From Microbacteriaceae bacterium (lineage in GTDB: Bacteria; Actinomycetota; Actinomycetes; Actinomycetales; Microbacteriaceae): 5,570 bases of DNA. Below the pieces are notes generated by a model. The model was given only the letters and a program-made list of their open reading frames with translations, searched no databases and had not been told where the DNA came from. The position numbers were made by a program, and so were the translations under genes. Within the stretch, counting starts at the first letter, position 1. The number at the start of each line of letters is the position of its first letter. The stretch lies in NCBI GenBank assembly GCA_947455385.1, contig CANGNR010000078.1, positions 1 to 5,570 on the forward strand. Reading direction: 5' to 3'. Below, one piece after another: positions 1 through 5,570 of this stretch.

Positions 1-819
1 CGAAACCAACTCTCTAGCCACGGTGCGATAGGCCTCGGCTGCCTGAGATGTTGGCGCAAACGTGGTGATCGGCTCGCTAGCGACAGACGAGTCGGGGAAC
101 TTCACGGTCTTGTTGATGACGGTGTTGAAAACTTTCTTGCCGAACGCCTGCTGCAGTCGCTCGAATACCTCTTTGGAGTGCAGGGTGCGAGGGTCGTACA
201 TGGTCGCCAGCACGCCGTCGAGCTGCAGGGTAACGTTCAGACCCTCCTGCACTCGCTTGATGATTTCTTCAAGAATCGCCACGCCGCGAAGCGCGAAGAA
301 CTCACAGGCGAGCGGAATGATGACGCCGTCGGCCGCGGTCAGCGCGTTGACGGTGAGCAGGCCGAGCGAGGGCTGGCAGTCGATCATGATCAGGTCGTAT
401 TCGCCAGAGACCTTGCGCAGGATGTTCTTGAGGATGTTCTCGCGCGCGATTTCGTTGACCAGCTTCATCTCGGCTGCCGAGAGCTCGATGTTGGCCGGAA
501 TCACGTCGAGGTTCTCGATGCGGGTCTTCTGAATGACCTTGTGCGGGTCTAGGTTGCGGTCGAGCATGAGGTCGTAGACCGTGTGGTCAGCCTCGTGCGC
601 GTTGATGCCGAGACCGGCAGAGAGTGCGCCCTGCGGGTCGAAGTCGACAAGCAGAACTCGGCGGCCATACTCGGCCATCGCCCCGGCAACGCTAATTGTG
701 GTCGTGGTCTTGCCGACGCCACCCTTTTGGTTGCACATCGCGATGATTCGGGCAGGGCCATGCTGCTTCAACGGCTTAGGAACCGGAAACTTTTTAGCGG
801 GGCTGTTTGCCTGTGCCAT
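1..819 (-). CDS. parA: ParA/Soj-family chromosome partitioning ATPase, C-terminal end cut by window edge
   Basis: ParA-like P-loop ATPase of the MinD/ParA family. Such proteins bind DNA non-specifically as ATP dimers and help place or segregate chromosomes. The reading frame is open for 273 codons from ATG at 819 to base 1 with no stop, so only the last residues are missing. Seen motifs: a deviant Walker A, KGGVGKTT, at residues 32-39 (signature Lys32, catalytic Lys37); a switch motif VDFDPQG at 58-64; a Walker B IMIDCQPSLG at 144-153. A basic, proline-rich tail of about 22 residues precedes the ATPase fold. The start has a strong ribosome binding site, GGGAGGT, 4 bases upstream. The gene lies 34 bases after xerD. 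In many actinobacteria this paralogue sits just before scpA and scpB and is separate from the parAB pair near oriC, so it may work with condensin rather than parS; that role is inferred. The family call is sure; the exact role is not. Confidence 0.95.
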   Translation of the reverse strand, partial: MAQANSPAKKFPVPKPLKQHGPARIIAMCNQKGGVGKTTTTISVAGAMAEYGRRVLLVDFDPQGALSAGLGINAHEADHTVYDLMLDRNLDPHKVIQKTRIENLDVIPANIELSAAEMKLVNEIARENILKNILRKVSGEYDLIMIDCQPSLGLLTVNALTAADGVIIPLACEFFALRGVAILEEIIKRVQEGLNVTLQLDGVLATMYDPRTLHSKEVFERLQQAFGKKVFNTVINKTVKFPDSSVASEPITTFAPTSQAAEAYRTVARELVS

Positions 820-823
820 CGCT

Positions 824-830
824 ACCTCCC
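824..830 (-). promoter_or_regulatory. Strong ribosome binding site of the ParA gene
   Basis: The minus strand reads GGGAGGT, a near-perfect match to the anti-Shine-Dalgarno sequence, 4 bases before the ATG at 819. It is the best ribosome binding site in the window and fixes the parA start. It suggests that parA is translated independently of xerD, unlike the more tightly packed genes upstream. Confidence 0.8.
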
Positions 831-853
831 ACTCGAGTCTGACTGCCTATACT

Positions 854-1789
854 CTACCGCCGAGCGCGCGGATGTGCGGTCGCATAGACCTCGCGCAACG
901 CGTCAACAGTTACCAAAGTGTAAATCTGGGTGGTTGCCACGGATGCGTGTCCGAGCAACTCTTGCACCACGCGCACATCGGCCCCACCCTCGAGCAAGTG
1001 GGTTGCGAAGGAGTGGCGAAGGGTGTGCGGCGAGACCCGGCCGGCCAGTTCGCTCGCAGCGGCGGCGTCGGCGATGATCTGCCAGGCGCTCTGACGGCTG
1101 AGCCGCCCGCCGCGCTGGTTCAAGAAGACGGCCGGGGTGCCGCGCCCCTGTCGCGCGAGGCCCGGTCGGGTGCGCACCAGGTATGCCTCCAGCGCGCGCT
1201 GCGCATAGCGCCCGACCGGCACGACGCGCTCCCTCGACCCCTTGCCGAACAACCGCACGAGGGTGGGGTCGAGCAGGTCATCCAGGTCTAGGTTGATGAG
1301 CTCCGAGATTCGGGCTCCGGTGGCGTACAGCAACTCCAGCAGGGCTCGGTCTCTGAGTCGCACTGGTTCCGCAGCAATCGCCGCTTCGTCGTCGGCATCC
1401 GGGCCGGCGGCCTCGAGCAGACGCTCTACCTCGACGAGGGTGATGGCCTTGGGCAGGTTTCGGGGCGTTTTCGGTGGCTTCACCTGAGCGGCTGGGTCAC
1501 GCTCGGCAACACCGTCGATCACGTTGAACTTGTGAAAGCTTCGAACCGCCGAGAGGATGCGCGCGGCACTGCTCGACTTGAGCCCGTGCCTAGCCTTGAG
1601 CAGCTCGCCAAAGTCGGCAACGGTCTGCTCGCTGACCTGGTCGAGCGACTCCACACCAACCTCTGCAAGATAACCGAGGTAACGGTCAAGATCGCGCCGA
1701 TAGGCCGAGATGGTGTTTTTGGCCATCCCTCGCTCGATGGTGAGGTGACGCAGGTAGTTGCTGACCAGGGTTTCGAGTGGCGCGGCCAT
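854..1789 (-). CDS. xerD: Tyrosine recombinase XerD
   Basis: Site-specific tyrosine recombinase that, with XerC, resolves chromosome dimers at dif near the replication terminus. The 311 residues match the usual length of about 300. An N-terminal core-binding (SAM-like) domain covers about residues 5-95 and the catalytic domain about 115-300. All expected catalytic residues are visible: Arg160 (TGARISEL), Lys183 (GKGSRERVVP), His255 and Arg258 (HTLRHSFATH), His281 (LLGHASVATT) and nucleophile Tyr290 (QIYTLVTVD). The C-terminus, LREVYATAHPRARR, is typical of XerD. A short acidic insert at about 131-142 (DADDEAA) is, from memory, common in actinobacterial XerD. The ATG at 1789 is 6 bases after the Nudix stop, and its weak ribosome binding site (TAGGT) overlaps that stop, so translation is probably coupled. 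XerD rather than XerC is judged from the C-terminus and from the neighbours (pyrG and Nudix upstream, parA downstream); a phage integrase is unlikely in this context. Confidence 0.95.
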   Translation of the reverse strand: MAAPLETLVSNYLRHLTIERGMAKNTISAYRRDLDRYLGYLAEVGVESLDQVSEQTVADFGELLKARHGLKSSSAARILSAVRSFHKFNVIDGVAERDPAAQVKPPKTPRNLPKAITLVEVERLLEAAGPDADDEAAIAAEPVRLRDRALLELLYATGARISELINLDLDDLLDPTLVRLFGKGSRERVVPVGRYAQRALEAYLVRTRPGLARQGRGTPAVFLNQRGGRLSRQSAWQIIADAAAASELAGRVSPHTLRHSFATHLLEGGADVRVVQELLGHASVATTQIYTLVTVDALREVYATAHPRARR

Positions 1790-1795
1790 AGCTAC

Positions 1796-2362
1796 CTAGC
1801 CGAGCAAGATTCCGCGCTTGATGGCAAGAGCCTGCAGGCCTATCGCAGCGCTCGGGCTCTTGATATCGCTAGCCAGAACCGATCGAACGGCATCTGCCAG
1901 GGGCACCCACTCCACGAGCATGTCGCTCTCTTCGCCTTCGGGCTCGAAGCCCGAGTCGACCTCGCGCAGGTCGGTTGCCAGAAAGATCGAGATTAGTTCG
2001 TCGTTGCCACCCGGCGTCGTATAAAAGTCGATCAGGTGCTGCCAGGTATCTGCTTCGAGGCTCGTCTCTTCGAGCAGCTCACGCTTGGCTGCCTCGAGCC
2101 GGTTCTCACCCGGCATATCTAGCAGCCCCGCAGGAATCTCCCAGAGATTTTCACGAACCGGATGACGGTATTGGCGAATCATCCGCACTTCGTCACGCTC
2201 GTTTAGGGCAATGATGGCGACGGCACCGGGGTGCTTGACGAACTCCCGAACGAGCTGACCGCCGGGGTACTCGAAGGTTTCCCTCGCGATGTCCCAGATC
2301 TTGCCTTGAAAGACAACTTCGCTCGCAACTACGTCGTGAGCGACGGGCTGGTCTTTAGGCAT
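1796..2362 (-). CDS. Nudix hydrolase, ADP-ribose pyrophosphatase type
   Basis: Nudix hydrolase related to ADP-ribose pyrophosphatases, which split ADP-ribose into AMP and ribose 5-phosphate in the cytoplasm. The protein has 188 residues from ATG at 2362. The Nudix box is visible: Gly79 (PAGLLDMPG), Glu86, Arg94-Glu95 (KRELLEET) and metal-binding Glu98-Glu99. The usual Gly after EEx is Ser101, and one extra residue lies between the first Gly and Glu86; both deviations occur in this actinobacterial branch as I remember it. A further conserved block, YTTPGGNDELISIFLATDL (about residues 114-132), is typical of the ADP-ribose type. The gene overlaps the pyrG end by 8 bases (ATGCCTAA carries both the start and the pyrG stop), which points to translational coupling. 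An in-frame TTG at 2368 would add two residues. The partner in actinobacteria is the Nudix gene between pyrG and xerD (Rv1700 in M. tuberculosis). The exact substrate cannot be read from sequence. Confidence 0.92.
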   Translation of the reverse strand: MPKDQPVAHDVVASEVVFQGKIWDIARETFEYPGGQLVREFVKHPGAVAIIALNERDEVRMIRQYRHPVRENLWEIPAGLLDMPGENRLEAAKRELLEETSLEADTWQHLIDFYTTPGGNDELISIFLATDLREVDSGFEPEGEESDMLVEWVPLADAVRSVLASDIKSPSAAIGLQALAIKRGILLG

Positions 2363-4025
2363 CGGCAAAGAGGCGGTTGGCTTCGGCTCGCGCCAAAGAG
2401 GCGACGATCAAGCCGTCGAACAGCGGGTGCGCCTTGGTTGGGCGTGACTTGAACTCTGGGTGAGCCTGGGTGCCAACGTAGTAGGGGTGAACCTCGCGCG
2501 GCAACTCGACGTATTCGACGAGGTGTCCGTCTGGCGAGGTGCCCGAGAACACGAGGCCGGCCGCAGCAATCTGCTCGCGGAACTTGTTGTTGACCTCATA
2601 GCGGTGGCGGTGGCGCTCTTCGCTCGTGTTCGAACCGTATACCTCGGCAACGATCGAGCCCGGGGTAAGCGCTGCGGTGTAAACACCGAGTCGCATCGTG
2701 CCGCCCATTTCGCCGGCGGCGAGAATGTCGACCTGCTCTGCCATGGTTGCGATCACCGGGTGTTCGGCGTTCTCATCGAACTCGCTCGACGAAGCACCGG
2801 CCAGACCGGCCAGGTTTCGAGCTGCCTCGATGACCATGCACTGAAGTCCGAGACAAAGACCAAGGGCCGGGATGCGACGTTCGCGCGCAAACTTGAGCGC
2901 GCCGAGCTTGCCCTCGATGCCGCGAACACCGAATCCGCCGGGAACACAAATGCCATCCACGCCTGCAAGCGCGGCCTCTGCACCCTCTTCGGTCTCGCAG
3001 TCATCCGACGCGATCCACTTGAGATTGACCTTGGTTTTGTTGGCAAAACCGCCGGCACGCAGGGCCTCGGTCACAGAAAGGTAGGCGTCTGGCAGATCGA
3101 TGTACTTGCCAACCAGGCCGATGGTCACTGAGTGCTTGGGGTCATGAACGGCGTCGAGCACACCTTGCCAGCGGCTCCAGTCGACCTCGTTTGCCTCCAG
3201 GTCGAGGGCCTTTATGATGTATGAGTCGAGCCCCTGGTCGTTGAGAACCTTCGGGATGTCGTAGATGCTGGCAGCATCTGCCGCGTTGATGACGGCCTTG
3301 ATGTCGACGTCGCACATGAGGGCGATCTTGTTCTTGATGCCATCTGGCAGCTGGCGATCAGAGCGGCAAACGATCGCGTCTGGCTGAATGCCGAGCGAGC
3401 GCAGAGTGGCCACCGAGTGCTGGGTCGGCTTGGTCTTCAATTCACCGGATGGGCCTAGGTACGGAACCAGCGAGACGTGCACGAAGAACACGTTGTCGCG
3501 GCCAACGTCGTGGCGCAACTGGCGAGCTGCCTCAATAAACGGCTGCGATTCGATGTCGCCAACGGTGCCACCGATTTCGGTGATAATCACGTCTGGCGCC
3601 GGAGACTCGAGAGCCTGCAGGCGCATCCGTCGCTTGATTTCGTTGGTGATGTGAGGGATCACCTGAACAGTGTCGCCGAGGTAGTCGCCGCGACGCTCGC
3701 GGGTGATTACCTCCGAATAGACCTGGCCGGTCGTGACGTTTGCGCTCTGCGCGAGGTCGATTTCGAGAAAACGCTCGTAGTGGCCGATGTCGAGGTCGGT
3801 CTCGGCGCCATCCTCGGTTACGAAGACCTCGCCGTGCTGAAACGGGTTCATTGTGCCCGGGTCAACATTTAGATATGGGTCAAGCTTCTGCATCACAACG
3901 CGGACTCCGCGGGCGGTAAGAAGGTTACCTAGACTGGCGGCCGTTAGGCCTTTGCCAAGTGAGGAGGCGACGCCTCCGGTGACGAAAATGTGCCGTGTCT
4001 TGCCGGTTCCCAGAGCGTCTGCCAT
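2355..4025 (-). CDS. pyrG: CTP synthase (glutamine hydrolysing)
   Basis: Converts UTP to CTP using ATP and ammonia from glutamine, the last step of de novo pyrimidine nucleotide synthesis. The protein is about 556 residues from ATG at 4025, a normal full length. The N-terminal synthetase domain has HIFVTGGVASSLGKG with its P-loop at about residues 17-26, the conserved block around DPYLNVDPGTMNPFQHGE, and EIGGTVGDIES. The C-terminal class I glutamine amidotransferase domain has the oxyanion motif PGGFGVRG, the nucleophile Cys391 in GLCLGLQCMV, and the His522/Glu524 pair in HPEFKSRP. All catalytic residues are present. Upstream in-frame starts exist at 4043 (ATG) and 4058 (TTG); the ATG at 4025 is preferred because it leaves 12 residues before the conserved HIFVTGG, as in relatives, and has a weak GGTAGG about 10 bases upstream. 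It is the likely first gene of the pyrG-Nudix-xerD-parA run. Confidence 0.97.
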   Translation of the reverse strand: MADALGTGKTRHIFVTGGVASSLGKGLTAASLGNLLTARGVRVVMQKLDPYLNVDPGTMNPFQHGEVFVTEDGAETDLDIGHYERFLEIDLAQSANVTTGQVYSEVITRERRGDYLGDTVQVIPHITNEIKRRMRLQALESPAPDVIITEIGGTVGDIESQPFIEAARQLRHDVGRDNVFFVHVSLVPYLGPSGELKTKPTQHSVATLRSLGIQPDAIVCRSDRQLPDGIKNKIALMCDVDIKAVINAADAASIYDIPKVLNDQGLDSYIIKALDLEANEVDWSRWQGVLDAVHDPKHSVTIGLVGKYIDLPDAYLSVTEALRAGGFANKTKVNLKWIASDDCETEEGAEAALAGVDGICVPGGFGVRGIEGKLGALKFARERRIPALGLCLGLQCMVIEAARNLAGLAGASSSEFDENAEHPVIATMAEQVDILAAGEMGGTMRLGVYTAALTPGSIVAEVYGSNTSEERHRHRYEVNNKFREQIAAAGLVFSGTSPDGHLVEYVELPREVHPYYVGTQAHPEFKSRPTKAHPLFDGLIVASLARAEANRLFADA

Positions 4026-4033
4026 GGAATTAC

Positions 4034-4039
4034 AGCCTA
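4034..4039 (-). promoter_or_regulatory. Possible -10 element of a pyrG promoter
   Basis: The minus strand reads TAGGCT, fitting the actinobacterial -10 pattern TAnnnT, ending 8 bases before the A of the pyrG ATG at 4025. A start of transcription at or just before the ATG would give a leaderless or very short-leader mRNA, which is common in actinobacteria. No convincing -35 is visible: TTGCCG is present but only 13 bases away. The same bases could instead be a weak ribosome binding site (GGTAGG). Confidence 0.25.
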
Positions 4040-4087
4040 CCATTCGAGCCGTCGGCAACTCGGTGCGACATGAATTAAAGCCGCCGT

Positions 4088-4120
4088 GCCGCTAAAAAAG
4101 TTATGCGGCTGGGTGCAGCC
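4088..4120 (-). terminator. Possible weak terminator or attenuator after recN
   Basis: Starting 4 bases after the recN stop codon, the transcript can form GGCTG-CACC-CAGCC (4120 to 4107; 5 bp stem), followed after 7 bases by six T (4099 to 4094). A second hairpin, GCCGC / GCGGC with an inner TAA/TTA and one bulged A (4109 to 4088), shares three bases with the first and holds the T run in its loop and inner stem. The stem of the first is short and the T run displaced, so intrinsic termination would be weak. The overlap of the two hairpins allows a switch, but this is inference. Confidence 0.3.
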
Positions 4121-4124
4121 AAAT

Positions 4125-5570
4125 TTAGGCGGTGGCCTGTTGCAATAGCTCGGCCGCGTGCTCGCGCGCTGAGGCGGAGTCGTCGAGTCCCGAAAGCATT
4201 CTGGCGAGCTCGGTCAGGCGGGCATCGCCCTCGACTCTAACCACAGAACTAACCGTGAAGCTTTCGTCGCTGCTTTTGCTCACCACCAGCTGGTTGTTGG
4301 CAAATGCTGCCACCTGGGCCAGGTGGGTTACGACGATCACCTGGGCAGACTTTGCGAGTCTGGCAAGCCTGCGACCAACCTCGATGGCGGCGGCGCCACC
4401 GACTCCGGCGTCGACTTCATCGAAGATGAACGTTGGCGCGGATTCGCTCTGGGCCAACACAACCTCGAGCGCGAGCATGATTCGCGAAAGTTCGCCGCCG
4501 CTGGCGCCCTTGCCGAGCGGTCGAGGCTCCGCACCTGGATACGAGCTAAGCAGGATCGAAACCTCATCGGCACCGTGCTGGCTCAACTCGGTTGGTTTGA
4601 CCTCAACGACCAAGGTCGCACCGGCCATTGCCAGGGATGCCAGCTCACGACTCACTGCCTCGGCCAAGGCGGTGGCCGCCGTCTTTCGCTCGGCTGTGAT
4701 GAGCGAAGCCAGGCGGTTCACATCTTCGTGGTGCTCGGCCACGGTCGAGGCCAGCAGCTCGATGCGGTATTCGCTCGAATCGAGTTCGAGCAGTCGAGCC
4801 TGGGCATCGGCGCGATAGCTGAGCAGTTGTTCGTAGTCTTCAGCGTACTTGCGAATCAGCGAGGTCAGCAGTGCCCTGCGTTCCTGCACCACCTCGAGGT
4901 CTCGCGAGGAGTCTCCTTCGAGCGAGGTCAGGTAGGCCGAGATGTCGGCAGCGACGCTGTTCGCAGCAAATCCGATTTGCCTCAGCTGCTCGGCAAATTC
5001 GCCGAGCTTTGGGTCGTAAGCGGCGGCAGACTCGAGCGAACGCCTGGCAACGCCAAGTGCCGTGATGGCATCCTGGGCGCCATCGCTCGAATCGGATGAG
5101 ATCAGTTCGTGCGCTGCGCTTGCGGCCTGGCGGAGCGTCTCTTCGTGAATCAGGCGGTCGGCCTTTTCGGCTAGCTCTTGGTACTCCCCTTGCTGCGGGT
5201 CGGCCAGTTCCAGCTCCTCAACCGCAAACCTCAGGCGATCTGCCTCCTGGTTGCGCTGCTGCAGGGTCGCGCTGATCTCTGCGAGTTCGGCGGCGGCCGA
5301 CCGCCAGGCTGTGAACGCCGCACGATACTCGACCAGCAGGTCTGCGATGGCAGCTCCCGCGAACTGATCGAGGGCGTCGCGCTGAGCCGATGCCGACTTG
5401 AGTCTCAATTGGTCTGACTGGCCGTGCACCACGACCAAACGCTCGCCCAGGTCGGCCAGCAGACCAACGCTCACGGCCCTGCCGCCAATCGCGGCGCGCG
5501 AACGGTCTGCGCTAACCGAACGATTCACCAGGAGTTCGCCGCCGTCGATTTCGCCACCGGCATCGGCGAC
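4125..5570 (-). CDS. recN: DNA repair protein RecN, N-terminal part cut by window edge
   Basis: SMC-like ATPase of double-strand break repair. The frame is open from base 5570 to the TAA at 4127-4125, 481 residues; families are about 550-590 long, so roughly 80-100 residues including Walker A lie outside the window. Visible residue numbers: ELLVNRSVSAD about 12-22, then the RecN-typical HGQSDQ at 49-54; a long Ala/Glu/Leu/Arg-rich region, about 75-325, fitting two antiparallel coiled-coil arms; the ABC signature ASGGELSR at 356-363; the Walker B FIFDEVDAG from about 382; and the switch THLAQVAAFA at 415-424. The GTG at 5528 is inside the conserved ELLVNRS stretch and is not the true start. 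The gene sits upstream of pyrG on the same strand with 99 bases between. recN is SOS-regulated in many bacteria, but its promoter is outside the window. Confidence 0.97.
   Translation of the reverse strand, partial: VADAGGEIDGGELLVNRSVSADRSRAAIGGRAVSVGLLADLGERLVVVHGQSDQLRLKSASAQRDALDQFAGAAIADLLVEYRAAFTAWRSAAAELAEISATLQQRNQEADRLRFAVEELELADPQQGEYQELAEKADRLIHEETLRQAASAAHELISSDSSDGAQDAITALGVARRSLESAAAYDPKLGEFAEQLRQIGFAANSVAADISAYLTSLEGDSSRDLEVVQERRALLTSLIRKYAEDYEQLLSYRADAQARLLELDSSEYRIELLASTVAEHHEDVNRLASLITAERKTAATALAEAVSRELASLAMAGATLVVEVKPTELSQHGADEVSILLSSYPGAEPRPLGKGASGGELSRIMLALEVVLAQSESAPTFIFDEVDAGVGGAAAIEVGRRLARLAKSAQVIVVTHLAQVAAFANNQLVVSKSSDESFTVSSVVRVEGDARLTELARMLSGLDDSASAREHAAELLQQATA

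Noticed and set aside
549..761. Minus-strand 70-codon frame within the ParA gene
   Set aside because: It is out of frame with the ParA reading frame, which carries intact Walker motifs over the same bases.
851..856. TAGAGT hexamer at the end of xerD as a -10 element for parA
   Set aside because: It fits TAnnnT only loosely, overlaps the xerD stop codon and has no visible -35; the short 34-base gap favours co-transcription.
917..922. Leu instead of His right after the XerD nucleophile Tyr290 (YTL rather than YTH)
   Set aside because: E. coli XerD has YTH, but I recall actinobacterial XerD proteins with YTLVTV, so this looks like a lineage trait. All catalytic residues are present.
62..1291. 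Plus-strand open frames opposite parA and xerD (62-532, 178-552, 581-1291)
   Set aside because: They are antisense shadows of clear ParA and XerD coding regions and have no recognisable product.
2460..3131. Plus-strand open frame of 223 codons opposite pyrG
   Set aside because: It is antisense to the well-conserved glutaminase and linker region of PyrG and shows no domain or convincing ribosome binding site.
4132..5099. Long plus-strand open frames (4132-4818 and 4323-5099) opposite recN
   Set aside because: They have no recognisable domain, overlap each other, and lie antisense to a clear RecN coding region; open antisense frames are expected from GC-rich codon bias.
5526..5528. GTG at 5528 as the start of recN
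   Set aside because: The frame stays open to base 5570 and the upstream codons encode conserved RecN sequence (GGELLVNRS), so the true start is outside the window.
1..5570. Search for a parS site, dif site, LexA box, tRNA, CRISPR or insertion sequence ends
   Set aside because: Reading by eye I saw no convincing match; xerD and parA being present does not place their target sites here.

Overview
The window comes from an actinobacterium, most likely a member of the Microbacteriaceae or a close relative. Two things point there: the gene order (recN, pyrG, Nudix hydrolase, xerD, a ParA-type ATPase) and the protein wording, for example the acidic insert in the XerD catalytic domain. The base composition looks moderately GC-rich (high fifties percent by eye, not computed), which is modest for that family and would suit a small-genome lineage. 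This placement is an inference; no rRNA or other marker is present.

All five genes lie on the minus strand, so transcription runs from right to left. At the right edge is the C-terminal part of recN (4125-5570, start outside the window). A 99-base gap (4026-4124) follows; it holds two overlapping small hairpins, a six-T run and a weak promoter-like hexamer. Next come pyrG (CTP synthase, 2355-4025), a Nudix hydrolase of the ADP-ribose pyrophosphatase type (1796-2362) overlapping the end of pyrG by 8 bases, xerD (854-1789) 6 bases further on, and after 34 bases a ParA-like ATPase (1-819) that has a strong ribosome binding site and no stop before the left edge. The tight spacing from pyrG to parA suggests one operon. 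The window has no gene-free stretch over 300 bases.

The genes mix nucleotide metabolism (CTP synthesis, Nudix clean-up) with chromosome upkeep (RecN in double-strand break repair, XerD in dimer resolution, ParA in segregation). In related actinobacteria scpA and scpB (condensin partners) usually follow the ParA gene, so they are expected just left of the window. I found no mobile element, CRISPR array, tRNA, rRNA or defence gene and no convincing sign of a new system. This is a conserved housekeeping cluster; the points worth a second look are small: the recN-pyrG junction, start codon choices and translational coupling.
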